From the NCBI RefSeq assembly GCF_018494035.1, contig NZ_JABBFO010000004.1, positions 124,001-188,000 of the forward strand: 64,000 nucleotides of DNA, in the 5' to 3' direction. The translations under genes were made by a program, and so were the position numbers. Below, piece by piece: positions 9,217 to 18,054 of the stretch (positions within the stretch are counted from its first letter, which is position 1; every line of letters begins with the position of its first letter). This stretch comes from Rosenbergiella australiborealis. GTDB lineage: Bacteria > Pseudomonadota > Gammaproteobacteria > Enterobacterales > Enterobacteriaceae. The notes under the pieces were generated by a model. The model worked only from the letters and a program-made list of their open reading frames with translations. It had not been told where the DNA came from and did not search any database.

Positions 9217-9968
9217 GTACTGACTCCAAAAACAATTTGATATGTTAAGCGATATCCCTCAGCATCGCGTGGCCAATACCTATCGAGATCACGAAAGAAT
9301 TGGCGTCCCCCTAATCCAGCCTGACGCCCGTCATGCAGATGTGACGCACCAATACCTTTTAATGACCAGAGCGCCGCTAAGGGCGACGAGAAATGGCAAA
9401 CAATCGGTGCCTGCCATGCGTCAATTCCTAATGATTGCGCCGTCTCAACGAGAAACTCTCCGCTCGGCCAACGGTTGATGGGTGCCTTACGTCCGCATTG
9501 TTGCCATACTTGTTCGAGCTCTGGTAACGATCCTGCCGCTAAGGTGGACACAGCTAATTGACCCTTTGGCTTGAGTGCACGTTGAAAGTGTTGCAGGGTC
9601 GCTGCAATATCACTGCACCATTGTAAGGCTAAATTACTCCACAGATAGTCGACACTCTGTGGAAGAAAAGGAAAAGACTCCAAGTCCCCTCTTATATAAT
9701 TATCTGCCGCCTGTTGTTGCCTTGCCTGCTGCAACATGCCGTTAGAGAGGTCAAAAGCCGTGACACAGTGTCCGAGTTGTCGAAAATAACGACTATACCA
9801 GCCTGATCCAGCACCGGCGTCCACCAGCATACCTGGAGCATGCCAATGGCAATGTGCGAGTAACGCTTCACCAACTTGGCGTTGAAAATCAGCAAACTGG
9901 TCATAATGCTTTGCTGCACGGCCAAATGCTTGGGCAATCGCGTTTTTATCTACGAGGCTATAAGGCAT
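9213..9968 (-). CDS. bioC: Malonyl-ACP O-methyltransferase BioC
   Basis: SAM-dependent methyltransferase that methylates malonyl-ACP so that fatty acid synthase can build the pimeloyl chain of biotin. The 251-aa sequence has the N-terminal AIAQAFGRAAKHYDQFADFQRQVG characteristic of BioC, the SAM-binding motif VDAGAGSGWYSRYF, and the later SNLALQWCSD segment. It overlaps bioF by 11 bp and bioD by 4 bp. The partner esterase BioH is not in this window. Confidence 0.95.
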   Translation of the reverse strand: MPYSLVDKNAIAQAFGRAAKHYDQFADFQRQVGEALLAHCHWHAPGMLVDAGAGSGWYSRYFRQLGHCVTAFDLSNGMLQQARQQQAADNYIRGDLESFPFLPQSVDYLWSNLALQWCSDIAATLQHFQRALKPKGQLAVSTLAAGSLPELEQVWQQCGRKAPINRWPSGEFLVETAQSLGIDAWQAPIVCHFSSPLAALWSLKGIGASHLHDGRQAGLGGRQFFRDLDRYWPRDAEGYRLTYQIVFGVST

Positions 9969-11106
9969 GGCTGAGCGCCTCGACTAAACCGTTAATTTGC
10001 AATTCACTGTGTGCCGCACTCAACGTTATCCTTAATCTGGCACTCCCCACTGGCACTGTGGGCGGGCGAATGGCCTGCACCCAGTATCCTGCAGTTTTCA
10101 ATGCTTCCGCCACCGCTAAGGTTCGATGGTTGTCACCAATAATGATTGGCTGGATTGCCGTTATCGAATCGGTTAAAGGAATTTCACGATCGCGACAACG
10201 TTCACGAAATAAATCGATATTTCGTGTGAGTTGTTGTCGAAATTCAGGGTGATGCCGTACTAAATCAATACTTGCGAGGACGGCTTGCGCCTGTGCAGCC
10301 GGAAAAGCGGTGCTGTAAATAAGATGTCGGGCCACTTGCTCAATATATTGGGCAACAGCATCTGAACACAAGATTGCTGCACCCCCTACCCCTAAGGCTT
10401 TACCAAAAGTGACCACGAGGATATCGGGCTGTACATTCTGTTGGGCACAGCTACCACGCCCCTCTTCGCCAACCACACCGATACCATGTGCATCATCGAC
10501 CATTAACCACGCTTGCTTGGATCGACAGAGTGCGTCGATCGTCGATAGAGGAGCACTATCACCATCCATACTGAACACGCCTTCGGTGATCACCAAGCAG
10601 TTTTCACTTTCTGTGGCAGCCAGTTGACGCGCCAGCCCTTCAACCGAGTTATGGGGATAACGTCGGTACTGTGCAGGGGATAATGCCGCGGCCTCTTGTA
10701 AGGAGGCATGCATTAACTTATCGGCAATCAGAGTGTCATTTGACTCTGCCAAGGCAAACACCAAGGCTTGATTAGCGGCAAAACCCGAGGTGAATAAAAT
10801 AGCCCGAGGAAAGCCCAGCCAGCTGGCCAGTGTCTGCTCCAGTTGTTGATGCGTGGGTGAATAGCCGGTGACATGTCCCGAAGCCCCTGCCCCAGTTCCC
10901 CATTGCTGTGCACCTTTGCACCATGCATCAATCACACTCGGATGTTGACTCAACCCTAAATAATCATTGGAAGAAAAATGAGTGAAAAGCTGTGTGCCAC
11001 TTCTTAGCGTTGCCTGAGTGGATAATGTTACCGCTGAACGACGCCGCAGCAATCCTTGCTGCTGACGTTGATACAGGGTTTTTTCAATACGTTGTTGCCA
11101 AGACAT
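9958..11106 (-). CDS. bioF: 8-amino-7-oxononanoate synthase BioF
   Basis: PLP enzyme condensing pimeloyl-ACP with alanine to give 8-amino-7-oxononanoate. The 382-aa protein shows SSNDYLGLSQHP near the N-terminus, GTGAGASGHVTGYSPTHQQLE, the PLP-contacting VDDAHGIGVVGEEGRG and the Schiff-base lysine in VVTFGKALGVGGAA. Length is close to E. coli BioF (384). The start codon abuts the bioB stop (one-base overlap), so it is translated with bioB. Confidence 0.96.
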   Translation of the reverse strand: MSWQQRIEKTLYQRQQQGLLRRRSAVTLSTQATLRSGTQLFTHFSSNDYLGLSQHPSVIDAWCKGAQQWGTGAGASGHVTGYSPTHQQLEQTLASWLGFPRAILFTSGFAANQALVFALAESNDTLIADKLMHASLQEAAALSPAQYRRYPHNSVEGLARQLAATESENCLVITEGVFSMDGDSAPLSTIDALCRSKQAWLMVDDAHGIGVVGEEGRGSCAQQNVQPDILVVTFGKALGVGGAAILCSDAVAQYIEQVARHLIYSTAFPAAQAQAVLASIDLVRHHPEFRQQLTRNIDLFRERCRDREIPLTDSITAIQPIIIGDNHRTLAVAEALKTAGYWVQAIRPPTVPVGSARLRITLSAAHSELQINGLVEALSHAL

Positions 11107-12137
11107 TAGACAGCCGCATTGTAAAATAGCGCAGTATCCGCATGTTGTATCTGCTGATGAAGGCGCTCAGATTCAGATTCTACGCCTAGTTCAGTATGCG
11201 CATGGGCGGGTTTAAGCCCTAGCTTGCGGAAAAGTCGAACATCACTGTCTTCTTCTGGATTTTCAGTGGTCAATAACTTGCATCCGTAGAAAATCGAATT
11301 GGCGCCTGCCATAAAACACATCGCTTGGGTCTGCTCGCTCATCTGCTCGCGCCCTGCAGAAAGGCGAACGTATGATGTCGGCATGAGTACACGAGCGACG
11401 GCGATGGTACGAATAAAATCAAAAGGATCAACGTCAGCATTATCGGCTAATGGTGTCCCTTTCACTTTGACCAACATGTTGACTGGCACACTTTCAGGGG
11501 GAACAGGAAGATTCGCTAATTGCATCAATAATCCTGCACGATCGTCAATCGTTTCCCCAAGGCCAACAATACCGCCTGAACAGACTTTAATCCCCGCACC
11601 CCTTACATGGGATAAGGTATCGAGACGCTCTTGATAGCTACGTGTTGTGATGATGTTGCCATAAAACTCCGGTGACGTATCAAGGTTATGGTTATAATAA
11701 TCAAGCCCTGCATCGGCTAATTCATCAGCTTGTTCGGGGGAGAGAGTACCGAGAGTCATACAGGTTTCTAACCCCATTGCTTTGACACCTTCTACCATCT
11801 TTTTGAGGTAAGGCATATCACGAGCATGAGGATTCTTCCATGCAGCGCCCATACAGAAGCGTCCGGAACCGGCGGCTTTCGCTTTACGGGCTGAAGTTAA
11901 TACTTCCTCAACTTCCATGAGTTTTTCAGACTCTAAGCCCGTTTTATAACGCGCACTTTGCGGACAATATTTGCAATCTTCAGGACAAGCACCGGTTTTA
12001 ATTGATAATAACGTGCTGACCTGAACTTTGGCAGGATCGAAGTGTTCACGATGGATCTGTTGTGCCTTAAACATTAATTCTAAAAAGGGCATCTCAAACA
12101 GTTCAGTGACTTGCTGACGTGTCCAACGTTGTGACAT
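11106..12137 (-). CDS. bioB: Biotin synthase BioB (radical SAM)
   Basis: Inserts sulfur into dethiobiotin to complete biotin. The 343-aa protein contains the SAM cluster motif CPEDCKYC (C51, C55, C58), preceded by LLSIKTGA, then [45 protein letters not shown] and [11 protein letters not shown], which carries the Arg ligand of the second cluster. I chose ATG 12137 (MSQRWT) because GGAG sits 6 bp upstream and the E. coli protein starts at the same point; the frame extends to 12161. It heads bioBFCD and is transcribed away from bioA under the shared BirA operator. Confidence 0.96.
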   Translation of the reverse strand: MSQRWTRQQVTELFEMPFLELMFKAQQIHREHFDPAKVQVSTLLSIKTGACPEDCKYCPQSARYKTGLESEKLMEVEEVLTSARKAKAAGSGRFCMGAAWKNPHARDMPYLKKMVEGVKAMGLETCMTLGTLSPEQADELADAGLDYYNHNLDTSPEFYGNIITTRSYQERLDTLSHVRGAGIKVCSGGIVGLGETIDDRAGLLMQLANLPVPPESVPVNMLVKVKGTPLADNADVDPFDFIRTIAVARVLMPTSYVRLSAGREQMSEQTQAMCFMAGANSIFYGCKLLTTENPEEDSDVRLFRKLGLKPAHAHTELGVESESERLHQQIQHADTALFYNAAV

Positions 12138-12180
12138 GGCTTGCTCCGTAACTTTAAACATCTTGTTATTGTGGCTATAC

Positions 12181-12213
12181 TTGTAAACTAAATTTTTCTA
12201 AAACAGTTTACAA
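12181..12213. promoter_or_regulatory. BirA operator between bioB and bioA
   Basis: Inverted half-sites TTGTAAACT (12181-12189) and AGTTTACAA (12205-12213) are separated by 15 bp. This fits the enteric BirA consensus TTGTAAACC-N15-GGTTTACAA with one symmetric change per half. It lies between the divergent bioB and bioA genes, so holo-biotin protein ligase would repress both when biotin is sufficient. Confidence 0.9.
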
Positions 12214-12218
12214 TAAAT

Positions 12219-13523
12219 ATGTTCTCGACAGAAGACAGTGAATTCGATCGTCATCATCTTTGGCATCCCTACACTTCAATGCTCAATCCTCTACCCTGCT
12301 ATCCCGTGGCCAGCGCACAAGGATGCTGTATTACTTTAGAGACAGGACAACAGTTGGTCGAAGGTATGTCATCGTGGTGGGCCGCCATTCATGGTTATAA
12401 CCACCCTGATCTAAATCGTGCGCTCAGCGAACAGATGGTAAAAATGTCCCACGTTATGTTTGGCGGATTAACGCATCGCCCAGCAGTAGCGCTTGGCCGA
12501 CAACTCTTAGCGATCGTGCCGCAAGGACTGAGTAAGATTTTTCTTGCCGACTCAGGCTCGGTCTCGGTCGAAGTGGCGATGAAAATGGCGATGCAGTTTT
12601 GGAGTGGTGGCCAACAACGAAAACAAAAATTCCTGACATTACGTGGCGGTTACCACGGGGATACCTATGCTGCAATGTCAGTCTGCGATCCTGACAACTC
12701 GATGCATTCGTTATGGAAAGGCTATTTGCCGGAACACCTTTTTGTACCAGTACCTCAATGTGCATTCGATCACCCCTGGCAGGAAAGTGAAGCCGATGCC
12801 TTGAGGGCAGCTTTTGCTGAACACCATCACTCCCTCGCTGCGGTGATTGTAGAGCCGATTGTACAAGGTGCAGGGGGGATGCGTTTTTATCATCCTCAGT
12901 TACTTAAACGGATACGTGAGCTGTGTGATCGCTACGACGTTCTGCTGATTGCTGATGAAATTGCTACCGGCTTTGGCCGTACCGGAAAAATGTTTGCGTG
13001 TGAGCATGCTAAAATTACACCCGATATCCTTTGTGTTGGAAAAGGGCTTACCGGCGGAACGATGACCCTCGCCGCGACAATCACCACTGATCGTGTCGCT
13101 AAGGGCATCAGTAACAGCCCAGCAGGCTGTTTTATGCACGGCCCAACTTTTATGGGTAATCCATTGGCATGCGCTGTGGCAACCGAAAGTCTGAAAATTT
13201 TAGCAAAAGGTGATTGGTCCCAGCAGGTAACTAGGATTGAACAACAACTGAAGACTGGGCTCTACCCGCTGCGTGAACATAAAAATGTTAACGATGTGAG
13301 GGTACTTGGTGCGATCGGTGTGGTGGAGTGTCATCGCCCTGTTGCAATGGCTGAAATCCAAGCCTTCTTTGTCAATCAAGGTGTCTGGATCCGACCTTTT
13401 GGAAAACTGATTTATTTGATGCCACCGTATGTGATCAGTGAGGAACAACTGGCGAAACTCATGGCGGCTATCTTTAATGCCGTCGAACAAGACGCACTTT
13501 TTATACCACCCGACTCATTTTAA
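12219..13523 (+). CDS. bioA: Adenosylmethionine-8-amino-7-oxononanoate aminotransferase BioA
   Basis: PLP aminotransferase that uses SAM as amino donor to make 7,8-diaminononanoate (DAPA). The 434-aa protein has HLWHPYTSM at the N-terminus, GMSSWWAAIHGYNHP, LADSGSVSVEVAMKMA, GGYHGDTYAAMSVCDP, LLIADEIATGFGRTGKMFACEHA and the PLP lysine in CVGKGLTGGTMTLA. The ATG is only 5 bp beyond the BirA operator and has no Shine-Dalgarno sequence, yet the N-terminus aligns with E. coli, so the mRNA leader must be very short or the message leaderless. Confidence 0.96.
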   Translation: MFSTEDSEFDRHHLWHPYTSMLNPLPCYPVASAQGCCITLETGQQLVEGMSSWWAAIHGYNHPDLNRALSEQMVKMSHVMFGGLTHRPAVALGRQLLAIVPQGLSKIFLADSGSVSVEVAMKMAMQFWSGGQQRKQKFLTLRGGYHGDTYAAMSVCDPDNSMHSLWKGYLPEHLFVPVPQCAFDHPWQESEADALRAAFAEHHHSLAAVIVEPIVQGAGGMRFYHPQLLKRIRELCDRYDVLLIADEIATGFGRTGKMFACEHAKITPDILCVGKGLTGGTMTLAATITTDRVAKGISNSPAGCFMHGPTFMGNPLACAVATESLKILAKGDWSQQVTRIEQQLKTGLYPLREHKNVNDVRVLGAIGVVECHRPVAMAEIQAFFVNQGVWIRPFGKLIYLMPPYVISEEQLAKLMAAIFNAVEQDALFIPPDSF

Positions 13524-13557
13524 CGGTGACCAATAATGATCGAGCGAGGAGCTAAAA

Positions 13558-14034
13558 ATGAAACTTGAGAGCCATGATTTTCAAGATGGGGAAAAACTGC
13601 CTGAACGCCATGTTTTTAATGGCATGGGCTATCACGGAGATAATCTCTCTCCGCATTTATGCTGGTCGGACATACCTGAAGGGACAAAGAGTCTGGTTAT
13701 TACCTGCTTTGACCCTGATGCACCAACGGGTTCAGGCTGGTGGCATTGGGGCGTCGCGAATATCCCTGCGACCCTAACAGAACTCGTGCAAGGTGCTGGC
13801 AGTGTTCCCGGATTACTCCCCAAAGCTGCTACGCAAACGCGTACCGATTTCGGGACTGCTGGTTATGGCGGTGCCGCGCCCCCCGCTGGTGAATCGCATC
13901 GCTATATATTTACCCTACATGCCTTGGACATCGAGTCCTTACCAGTCGATGAGACATCTAGCGGTGCAATGCTCGGTTTTACTCTGCATTTTCATCAATT
14001 GGCGAGTGCGACGTTAACCGCTATTTATGCCTAA
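13558..14034 (+). CDS. ybhB: PEBP/Raf-kinase-inhibitor-like protein YbhB
   Basis: Cytosolic 158-aa member of the phosphatidylethanolamine-binding protein family, with no established physiological role in enterics. Ligand-pocket motifs are visible: CFDPDAPTGSGWWHWGVANIP (with the DPDAP and H/W anion-binding residues) and GTAGYGGAAPPAGESHRYIFTLHALD. Length equals E. coli YbhB and the place after bioA is conserved. A strong ribosome site (GAGGAG) precedes the ATG. Confidence 0.93.
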   Translation: MKLESHDFQDGEKLPERHVFNGMGYHGDNLSPHLCWSDIPEGTKSLVITCFDPDAPTGSGWWHWGVANIPATLTELVQGAGSVPGLLPKAATQTRTDFGTAGYGGAAPPAGESHRYIFTLHALDIESLPVDETSSGAMLGFTLHFHQLASATLTAIYA

Positions 14035-14035
14035 G

Positions 14036-14057
14036 AAAAGTGCCACTTATGTGGCAC
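14036..14057 (-). terminator. Terminator after pgl
   Basis: GTGCCAC (14040-14046) pairs with GTGGCAC (14051-14057) around a 4-nt loop. On the minus strand the stem is followed by TTTTCTT, as in an intrinsic terminator for pgl. It may also stop ybhB transcription from the other side. Confidence 0.75.
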
Positions 14058-14065
14058 ATTCTCAA

Positions 14066-15058
14066 TTATTCCGGAGTATGAGCGATCGCCCACATCGGTC
14101 CTTTACCGGCTGGATGACGACCTAAATCAGTAAGTTTTCCACTTTGTTTATCAATGCTGTATACCGCAATATGGTGAGACTTCTGCCCTGTTGCCAACAG
14201 AAATTTACCTGTTTTATCTAGAGTAAATCCGCGCGGTTGCGTTTCAGTGGGATGATAACCAACCAAAGTCAGAGCATCACCCGTAGCAGACACTGCGAAA
14301 ATGGTCAGCAAACTGCTTGTCCGATCGCAGGTATAAAGGAATTTACCGTCTGGCGTAAGATGAATATCTGCCGCCCAAGGAGTACCGGTGAAATCTTCCG
14401 GTTGAGTCGCGAGCGTTTGCACAACGTGGTCGCCATCTTGGTGAAGGGCGATCACCATAACGGTACTGTCGAGTTCATTAATGGTATAAGCGAAATGACC
14501 TTGCGGATGGAAAGCCATATGTCGTGGCCCTGCTCCCTTCGCCGAATCAATTTGTGTCACACTCGCCTCATCGAGACTTTTATCCGCTCGTAGAGGGTAA
14601 ACGCAGATGCGATCTTGTTTTAGCGCAGGAACGTACAGCTGATTATTCTCAATATTGATGTTAGCAGAGTGACAGCCTTCTAACCCACTAATCACTTGGG
14701 TTGGTTCACTCGGACGGCCTTGTGCATCCAGCGCGCCATAACTCACAAAACCATCGTGATAGTAGCCAATGTAGAGGGCGTCGCCGTCACGATCAGTTGA
14801 AATATAGGTGGCACTTCCCGGAAGCGGTGCTTCATCCAACCACGTAAGCATCCCTGTCGGGCCAATTTTCCATGCCGCGACTCGAAACTCTGGTTTCACG
14901 CCTGCATAAAGCACCTGTTGGCGTGCATTAATGGCTAACGGTTGAGGCTGACCAGGCGCATTCACTGTCTGTAACAAGGTTAAGTCACCTTGTTCAGACA
15001 GTTGCCATACATGGATCTCTTCACTTTCTGGGCTGGCGGTGTAAATAACTTGTTTCAT
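14066..15058 (-). CDS. pgl: 6-phosphogluconolactonase Pgl
   Basis: Hydrolyses 6-phosphogluconolactone in the oxidative pentose phosphate pathway. The 330-aa protein is of the seven-bladed beta-propeller (YbhE) type found in E. coli, not the NagB-like type. Conserved blade segments include EGCHSANINIENNQLYVPALKQDRIC, KGAGPRHMAFHPQGHFAY, WAADIHLTPDGKFLYTCDRT, ETQPRGFTLDKTGKFLLATGQKSHHIAVY and GKGPMWA. Length matches E. coli (331). Monocistronic, convergent with ybhB. Confidence 0.95.
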   Translation of the reverse strand: MKQVIYTASPESEEIHVWQLSEQGDLTLLQTVNAPGQPQPLAINARQQVLYAGVKPEFRVAAWKIGPTGMLTWLDEAPLPGSATYISTDRDGDALYIGYYHDGFVSYGALDAQGRPSEPTQVISGLEGCHSANINIENNQLYVPALKQDRICVYPLRADKSLDEASVTQIDSAKGAGPRHMAFHPQGHFAYTINELDSTVMVIALHQDGDHVVQTLATQPEDFTGTPWAADIHLTPDGKFLYTCDRTSSLLTIFAVSATGDALTLVGYHPTETQPRGFTLDKTGKFLLATGQKSHHIAVYSIDKQSGKLTDLGRHPAGKGPMWAIAHTPE

Positions 15059-15193
15059 GCGCTCTCCTTAGTTTTCTGTATGATCTATTCTGAACGAAAT
15101 CTATAAGTGTGACAGTGATTTTGTGCTGGATTTGATGCATCGCTGAATTCAGGTGTAGACTTTTACAACAGCATACACCTAGGTGACACTATT

Positions 15194-16012
15194 ATGGATT
15201 ATCGAGTTATCGCAGTAGATTTAGATGGGACATTATTAAACGGTAAAAAACAAATTCTCCCTGAATCAATAAACGCCATCGCCAGAGCAAAAGCCGCAGG
15301 TTATCATGTTCTGATTGTTACGGGGCGTCATCATAGCGCTATTCACCCAATTTATCAGGCTCTACAGTTAACGGATCCCGCAATATGTTGCAATGGGACT
15401 TACTCCTACAACTACTCCGCTCGAGAAGTCATCAGCAGCGATCCATTACCCGCTCACGATACTGAAATTGTTATCGATGCATTACGCCAAGCAAAGATCC
15501 ACGGGCTACTTTACGCCGGAGAGGCGATGTATTATGAACAGCCAACACCGCATGTGACGCGTATGCAAGCATGGGCTGAACAGTATCCTAGTGAATTACG
15601 TCCTGTTTTCCGCCAAGTCGATGATTTAAGATCTGTCGTAAACAGTGGCGAGCCTTTATGGAAATTTGCATTAGCGCATGCCGACCTGACACAATTACAC
15701 ACGTTTGCAGAGCGCGTTGAGAAGGTCGCACAAGTCGTTTGTGAATGGTCATGGAAAGATCAGATTGATATTGCAAAACGCGGAAATAGTAAAGGGAAAA
15801 GGCTAGCCGAATGGGTTAATGCACAACGGTTATCGATGGAGCAAGTCGTCGCTTTCGGCGACAATAACAACGATTTGAGTATGCTTGAGCTTGCCGGTAT
15901 CGGTGTCGCTATGGGGGAGGCGAAACAGGAGATAAAAGAGCGTTGCCAGTATGTCATTGGCAGTAACGAACTACCGTCCATCGCGGAATTTATTGAGACA
16001 AAACTGCTTTAA
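15194..16012 (+). CDS. ybhA: HAD-family phosphatase YbhA (pyridoxal phosphate phosphatase)
   Basis: Cof-type haloacid-dehalogenase phosphatase of 272 aa; E. coli YbhA dephosphorylates pyridoxal phosphate and some sugar phosphates. Motif I DLDGTLL with nucleophile Asp10 is at the N-terminus, motif II VTGRH near residue 44, the catalytic Lys in GNSKGKRL and motif IV FGDNNNDLSML follow, and the C2B cap includes WKFALAHADL. Divergent from pgl, as in E. coli. Confidence 0.93.
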   Translation: MDYRVIAVDLDGTLLNGKKQILPESINAIARAKAAGYHVLIVTGRHHSAIHPIYQALQLTDPAICCNGTYSYNYSAREVISSDPLPAHDTEIVIDALRQAKIHGLLYAGEAMYYEQPTPHVTRMQAWAEQYPSELRPVFRQVDDLRSVVNSGEPLWKFALAHADLTQLHTFAERVEKVAQVVCEWSWKDQIDIAKRGNSKGKRLAEWVNAQRLSMEQVVAFGDNNNDLSMLELAGIGVAMGEAKQEIKERCQYVIGSNELPSIAEFIETKLL

Positions 16013-16019
16013 GCACTCT

Positions 16020-16042
16020 GCCTATGCCCTATCGGCATAGGC
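16020..16042. terminator. Hairpin between convergent ybhA and acrZ
   Basis: A perfect 9-bp inverted repeat, GCCTATGCC (16020-16028) and GGCATAGGC (16034-16042), with a 5-nt loop begins 8 bp after the ybhA stop and ends 7 bp before the acrZ stop. Its site suggests a bidirectional terminator, but neither side has a real T-tract. Confidence 0.5.
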
Positions 16043-16048
16043 GACACA

Positions 16049-16189
16049 TTATGCTGAATGTTTTTCGTTCTTCGTTCTAGAGATAAGGTTAAACAACTCA
16101 CCTAGTCCCCAAATTAATCCGAGAATGATAGTCATCAATACAGGCACCATGATGATCGCCATAAGTAAACTTTTCACTAGTTCCAGCAT
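16049..16189 (-). CDS. acrZ: Small membrane protein AcrZ, AcrB efflux partner
   Basis: A 46-aa reading frame, [18 protein letters not shown] at the start and [11 protein letters not shown] at the end, with one long transmembrane helix. It aligns with E. coli AcrZ (49 aa; MLELLKSLVFAVIMVPVV), differing mainly in the polar tail. AcrZ binds AcrB in the inner membrane and alters the substrate preference of the AcrAB-TolC pump. AGAGG lies 7 bp upstream of the ATG. In E. coli it lies between modE and modA; here both mod genes are gone from the site but acrZ remains beside modF. Confidence 0.93.
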   Translation of the reverse strand: MLELVKSLLMAIIMVPVLMTIILGLIWGLGELFNLISRTKNEKHSA

Positions 16190-16349
16190 CGTTAGACCTC
16201 TTCGACATTAAAAGCGCTAGTCTAACGACAGTACCTCTTTGACGAAACCCCTTTTTGTGCCTTTGTTGAGACTGTCTGGTAAAAGCGACGATTGACAAGC
16301 GTCAGGGCGCCCGCTACAACTAAAACAAATGCATAAAATGGAACCAAAT

Positions 16350-17825
16350 ATGAAAATATTGCACATTTCGCAATGCAGATTTTATCGTGGAGAACGGTGG
16401 CAGTTACAGATCGATGAATTTACGCTTACCGAAGGTGAAAGCGTCGCCTTAGTCGGGAGTAACGGCAGTGGTAAATCTTCGTTGACCCTCGCGTTAAAGG
16501 GCGAACTGACTAGCGCTAAAGGGACATGGCTGAGTCAATTTACCTCAGTGACACGACTCTCTTTCGAGCAGCTCTCCGCTTTTGTTAACCAGGAGTGGGA
16601 GAAAAATAATAGCGACCTGTTCAGCGAAGGAGAAAACAGTGACGGTAAACTTACCCGAGATGTAATTCAAGAGTCGTATCAAGATCCTGTGCGTTGCGAA
16701 GCCTTAGCTGAACGCTTTGGTATCCGCGCCTTGTTAGATCGTCCCTTCAAAGTATTATCGACGGGGGAAACCCGCAAAACGTTACTGTGCCAAGCCCTAA
16801 TGTCAGAACCGGATTTACTGATCCTTGATGAGCCGTTTGACGGGCTCGATATCGATGCCCGTGCTGCATTACAACAACTTCTATATGAATTGCATCAACA
16901 AGGCTTAACCCTAATACTGGTTTTAAACCGTTTTGATGATATTCCCACATTTGTGAGTCGCGTCGGTATCCTGATTGAAGGGACTTTGCATCCCCTTGCC
17001 GCACGAGAAAAAGTGCTTGCTGATAATATTGTCACTCAGTTACAGCACCTAGAAACTTTACATATCGAACAACTGCCTGAAGCGGATATCCCTAGCGTTA
17101 GCGAAGATCAGACCAACACTTCTACTCTTATCCGTTTACAATCAGGACGCGTGTCATGGGATGACAATGTCATTATTGATAACCTTACATGGCAGGTAAA
17201 TCCCGGTGAACATTGGCAGATTACGGGCCCAAACGGTGCAGGGAAATCGACATTGCTGAGTTTGATTACCGGTGATCATCCCCAAGGCTACAGTAATGAT
17301 CTGACCTTATTTGGTATTCGTCGTGGGAGCGGTGAAACATTATGGGATATCAAAAAACATATCGGCTATGTCAGCAGTAGCTTACATCTTGATTATCGTG
17401 TTAGCGCGTCAATACGCACGGTGGTTTTATCCGGTTATTTCGATTCTATCGGGCTTTATCAAGTGCCGGGTGATCGGCAGCAAGCGTTGGCTGAACAGTG
17501 GTTATCGCTAATTGGAATAAGCGGCGAGCAGGCTAATCAACCTTTTCACGACTTATCTTGGGGACAACAACGTTTAGTGCTTATCGTTAGAGCATTAGTG
17601 AAACACCCCAGATTACTTATTCTTGATGAGCCGTTACAAGGACTCGATGCCCTCAATCGTCAACTGATTAAGCAGTTTGTTTCCATACTGATTGCACAAG
17701 GAAGCACGCAATTATTATTTGTTTCACATCATGCGGAGGATGCACCCAGTTGTATTACCCACCGCTTACGTTTTGTCCCTAAGCCCGAAGGGGGCTATGG
17801 TTACGAACAACGTGCCGTAGACTAA
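16350..17825 (+). CDS. modF: Duplicated ABC ATPase ModF
   Basis: Cytosolic protein with two fused ABC ATPase domains (491 aa), linked by name and position to molybdate transport; its role is not well defined. Domain 1 has Walker A GSNGSGKS near residue 35, the signature-region LSTGETRKTLLCQAL and Walker B LLILDEPFDGLD. Domain 2 has GPNGAGKS, GYVSSSLHLDYRVS, LSWGQQRLVLIVRALVKHP and LLILDEPLQGLD. ATG 16350 has GGAA 6 bp upstream and gives the E. coli length; starts at 16329 and 16338 are possible. modABC and modE are absent from this locus. Confidence 0.92.
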   Translation: MKILHISQCRFYRGERWQLQIDEFTLTEGESVALVGSNGSGKSSLTLALKGELTSAKGTWLSQFTSVTRLSFEQLSAFVNQEWEKNNSDLFSEGENSDGKLTRDVIQESYQDPVRCEALAERFGIRALLDRPFKVLSTGETRKTLLCQALMSEPDLLILDEPFDGLDIDARAALQQLLYELHQQGLTLILVLNRFDDIPTFVSRVGILIEGTLHPLAAREKVLADNIVTQLQHLETLHIEQLPEADIPSVSEDQTNTSTLIRLQSGRVSWDDNVIIDNLTWQVNPGEHWQITGPNGAGKSTLLSLITGDHPQGYSNDLTLFGIRRGSGETLWDIKKHIGYVSSSLHLDYRVSASIRTVVLSGYFDSIGLYQVPGDRQQALAEQWLSLIGISGEQANQPFHDLSWGQQRLVLIVRALVKHPRLLILDEPLQGLDALNRQLIKQFVSILIAQGSTQLLFVSHHAEDAPSCITHRLRFVPKPEGGYGYEQRAVD

Positions 17826-17958
17826 TGCCGACTCTCACTGCCGACCGTAAGCGCCGCAGATAACGGTTTTACTCCGGATAACGTTGACGGCTATTTTGTA
17901 AACCCCTTGCGTGAGCAACAAGGTGTCATACTTTGTTGCCCACGCCCGATTCCAATCA

Positions 17959-17974
17959 GTGTAAACGTTTCCAT
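17959..17974 (+). promoter_or_regulatory. GalR/GalS operator upstream of galT
   Basis: GTGTAAACGTTTCCAT fits the 16-bp GalR/GalS consensus (GTGnAAnCGnTTnCAC) except at the last base, and is almost identical to the external gal operator of E. coli. It lies 81-96 bp upstream of galT. A much weaker match (17857-17872), about 100 bp further upstream, could be a second site for looping, but I would not rely on it. Confidence 0.72.
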
Positions 17975-18054
17975 AATTTAAAGATCGATCACAGAAAATA
18001 GCGTCATTCTCATGCTACGCTTCGCTAATACTGCGCTATTACCATGAGAATACT

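Noticed and set aside
17857-17872. Second gal operator upstream of galT
   Set aside because: Only about 8 of 12 fixed positions match the GalR/S consensus; kept as a remark, not a feature.
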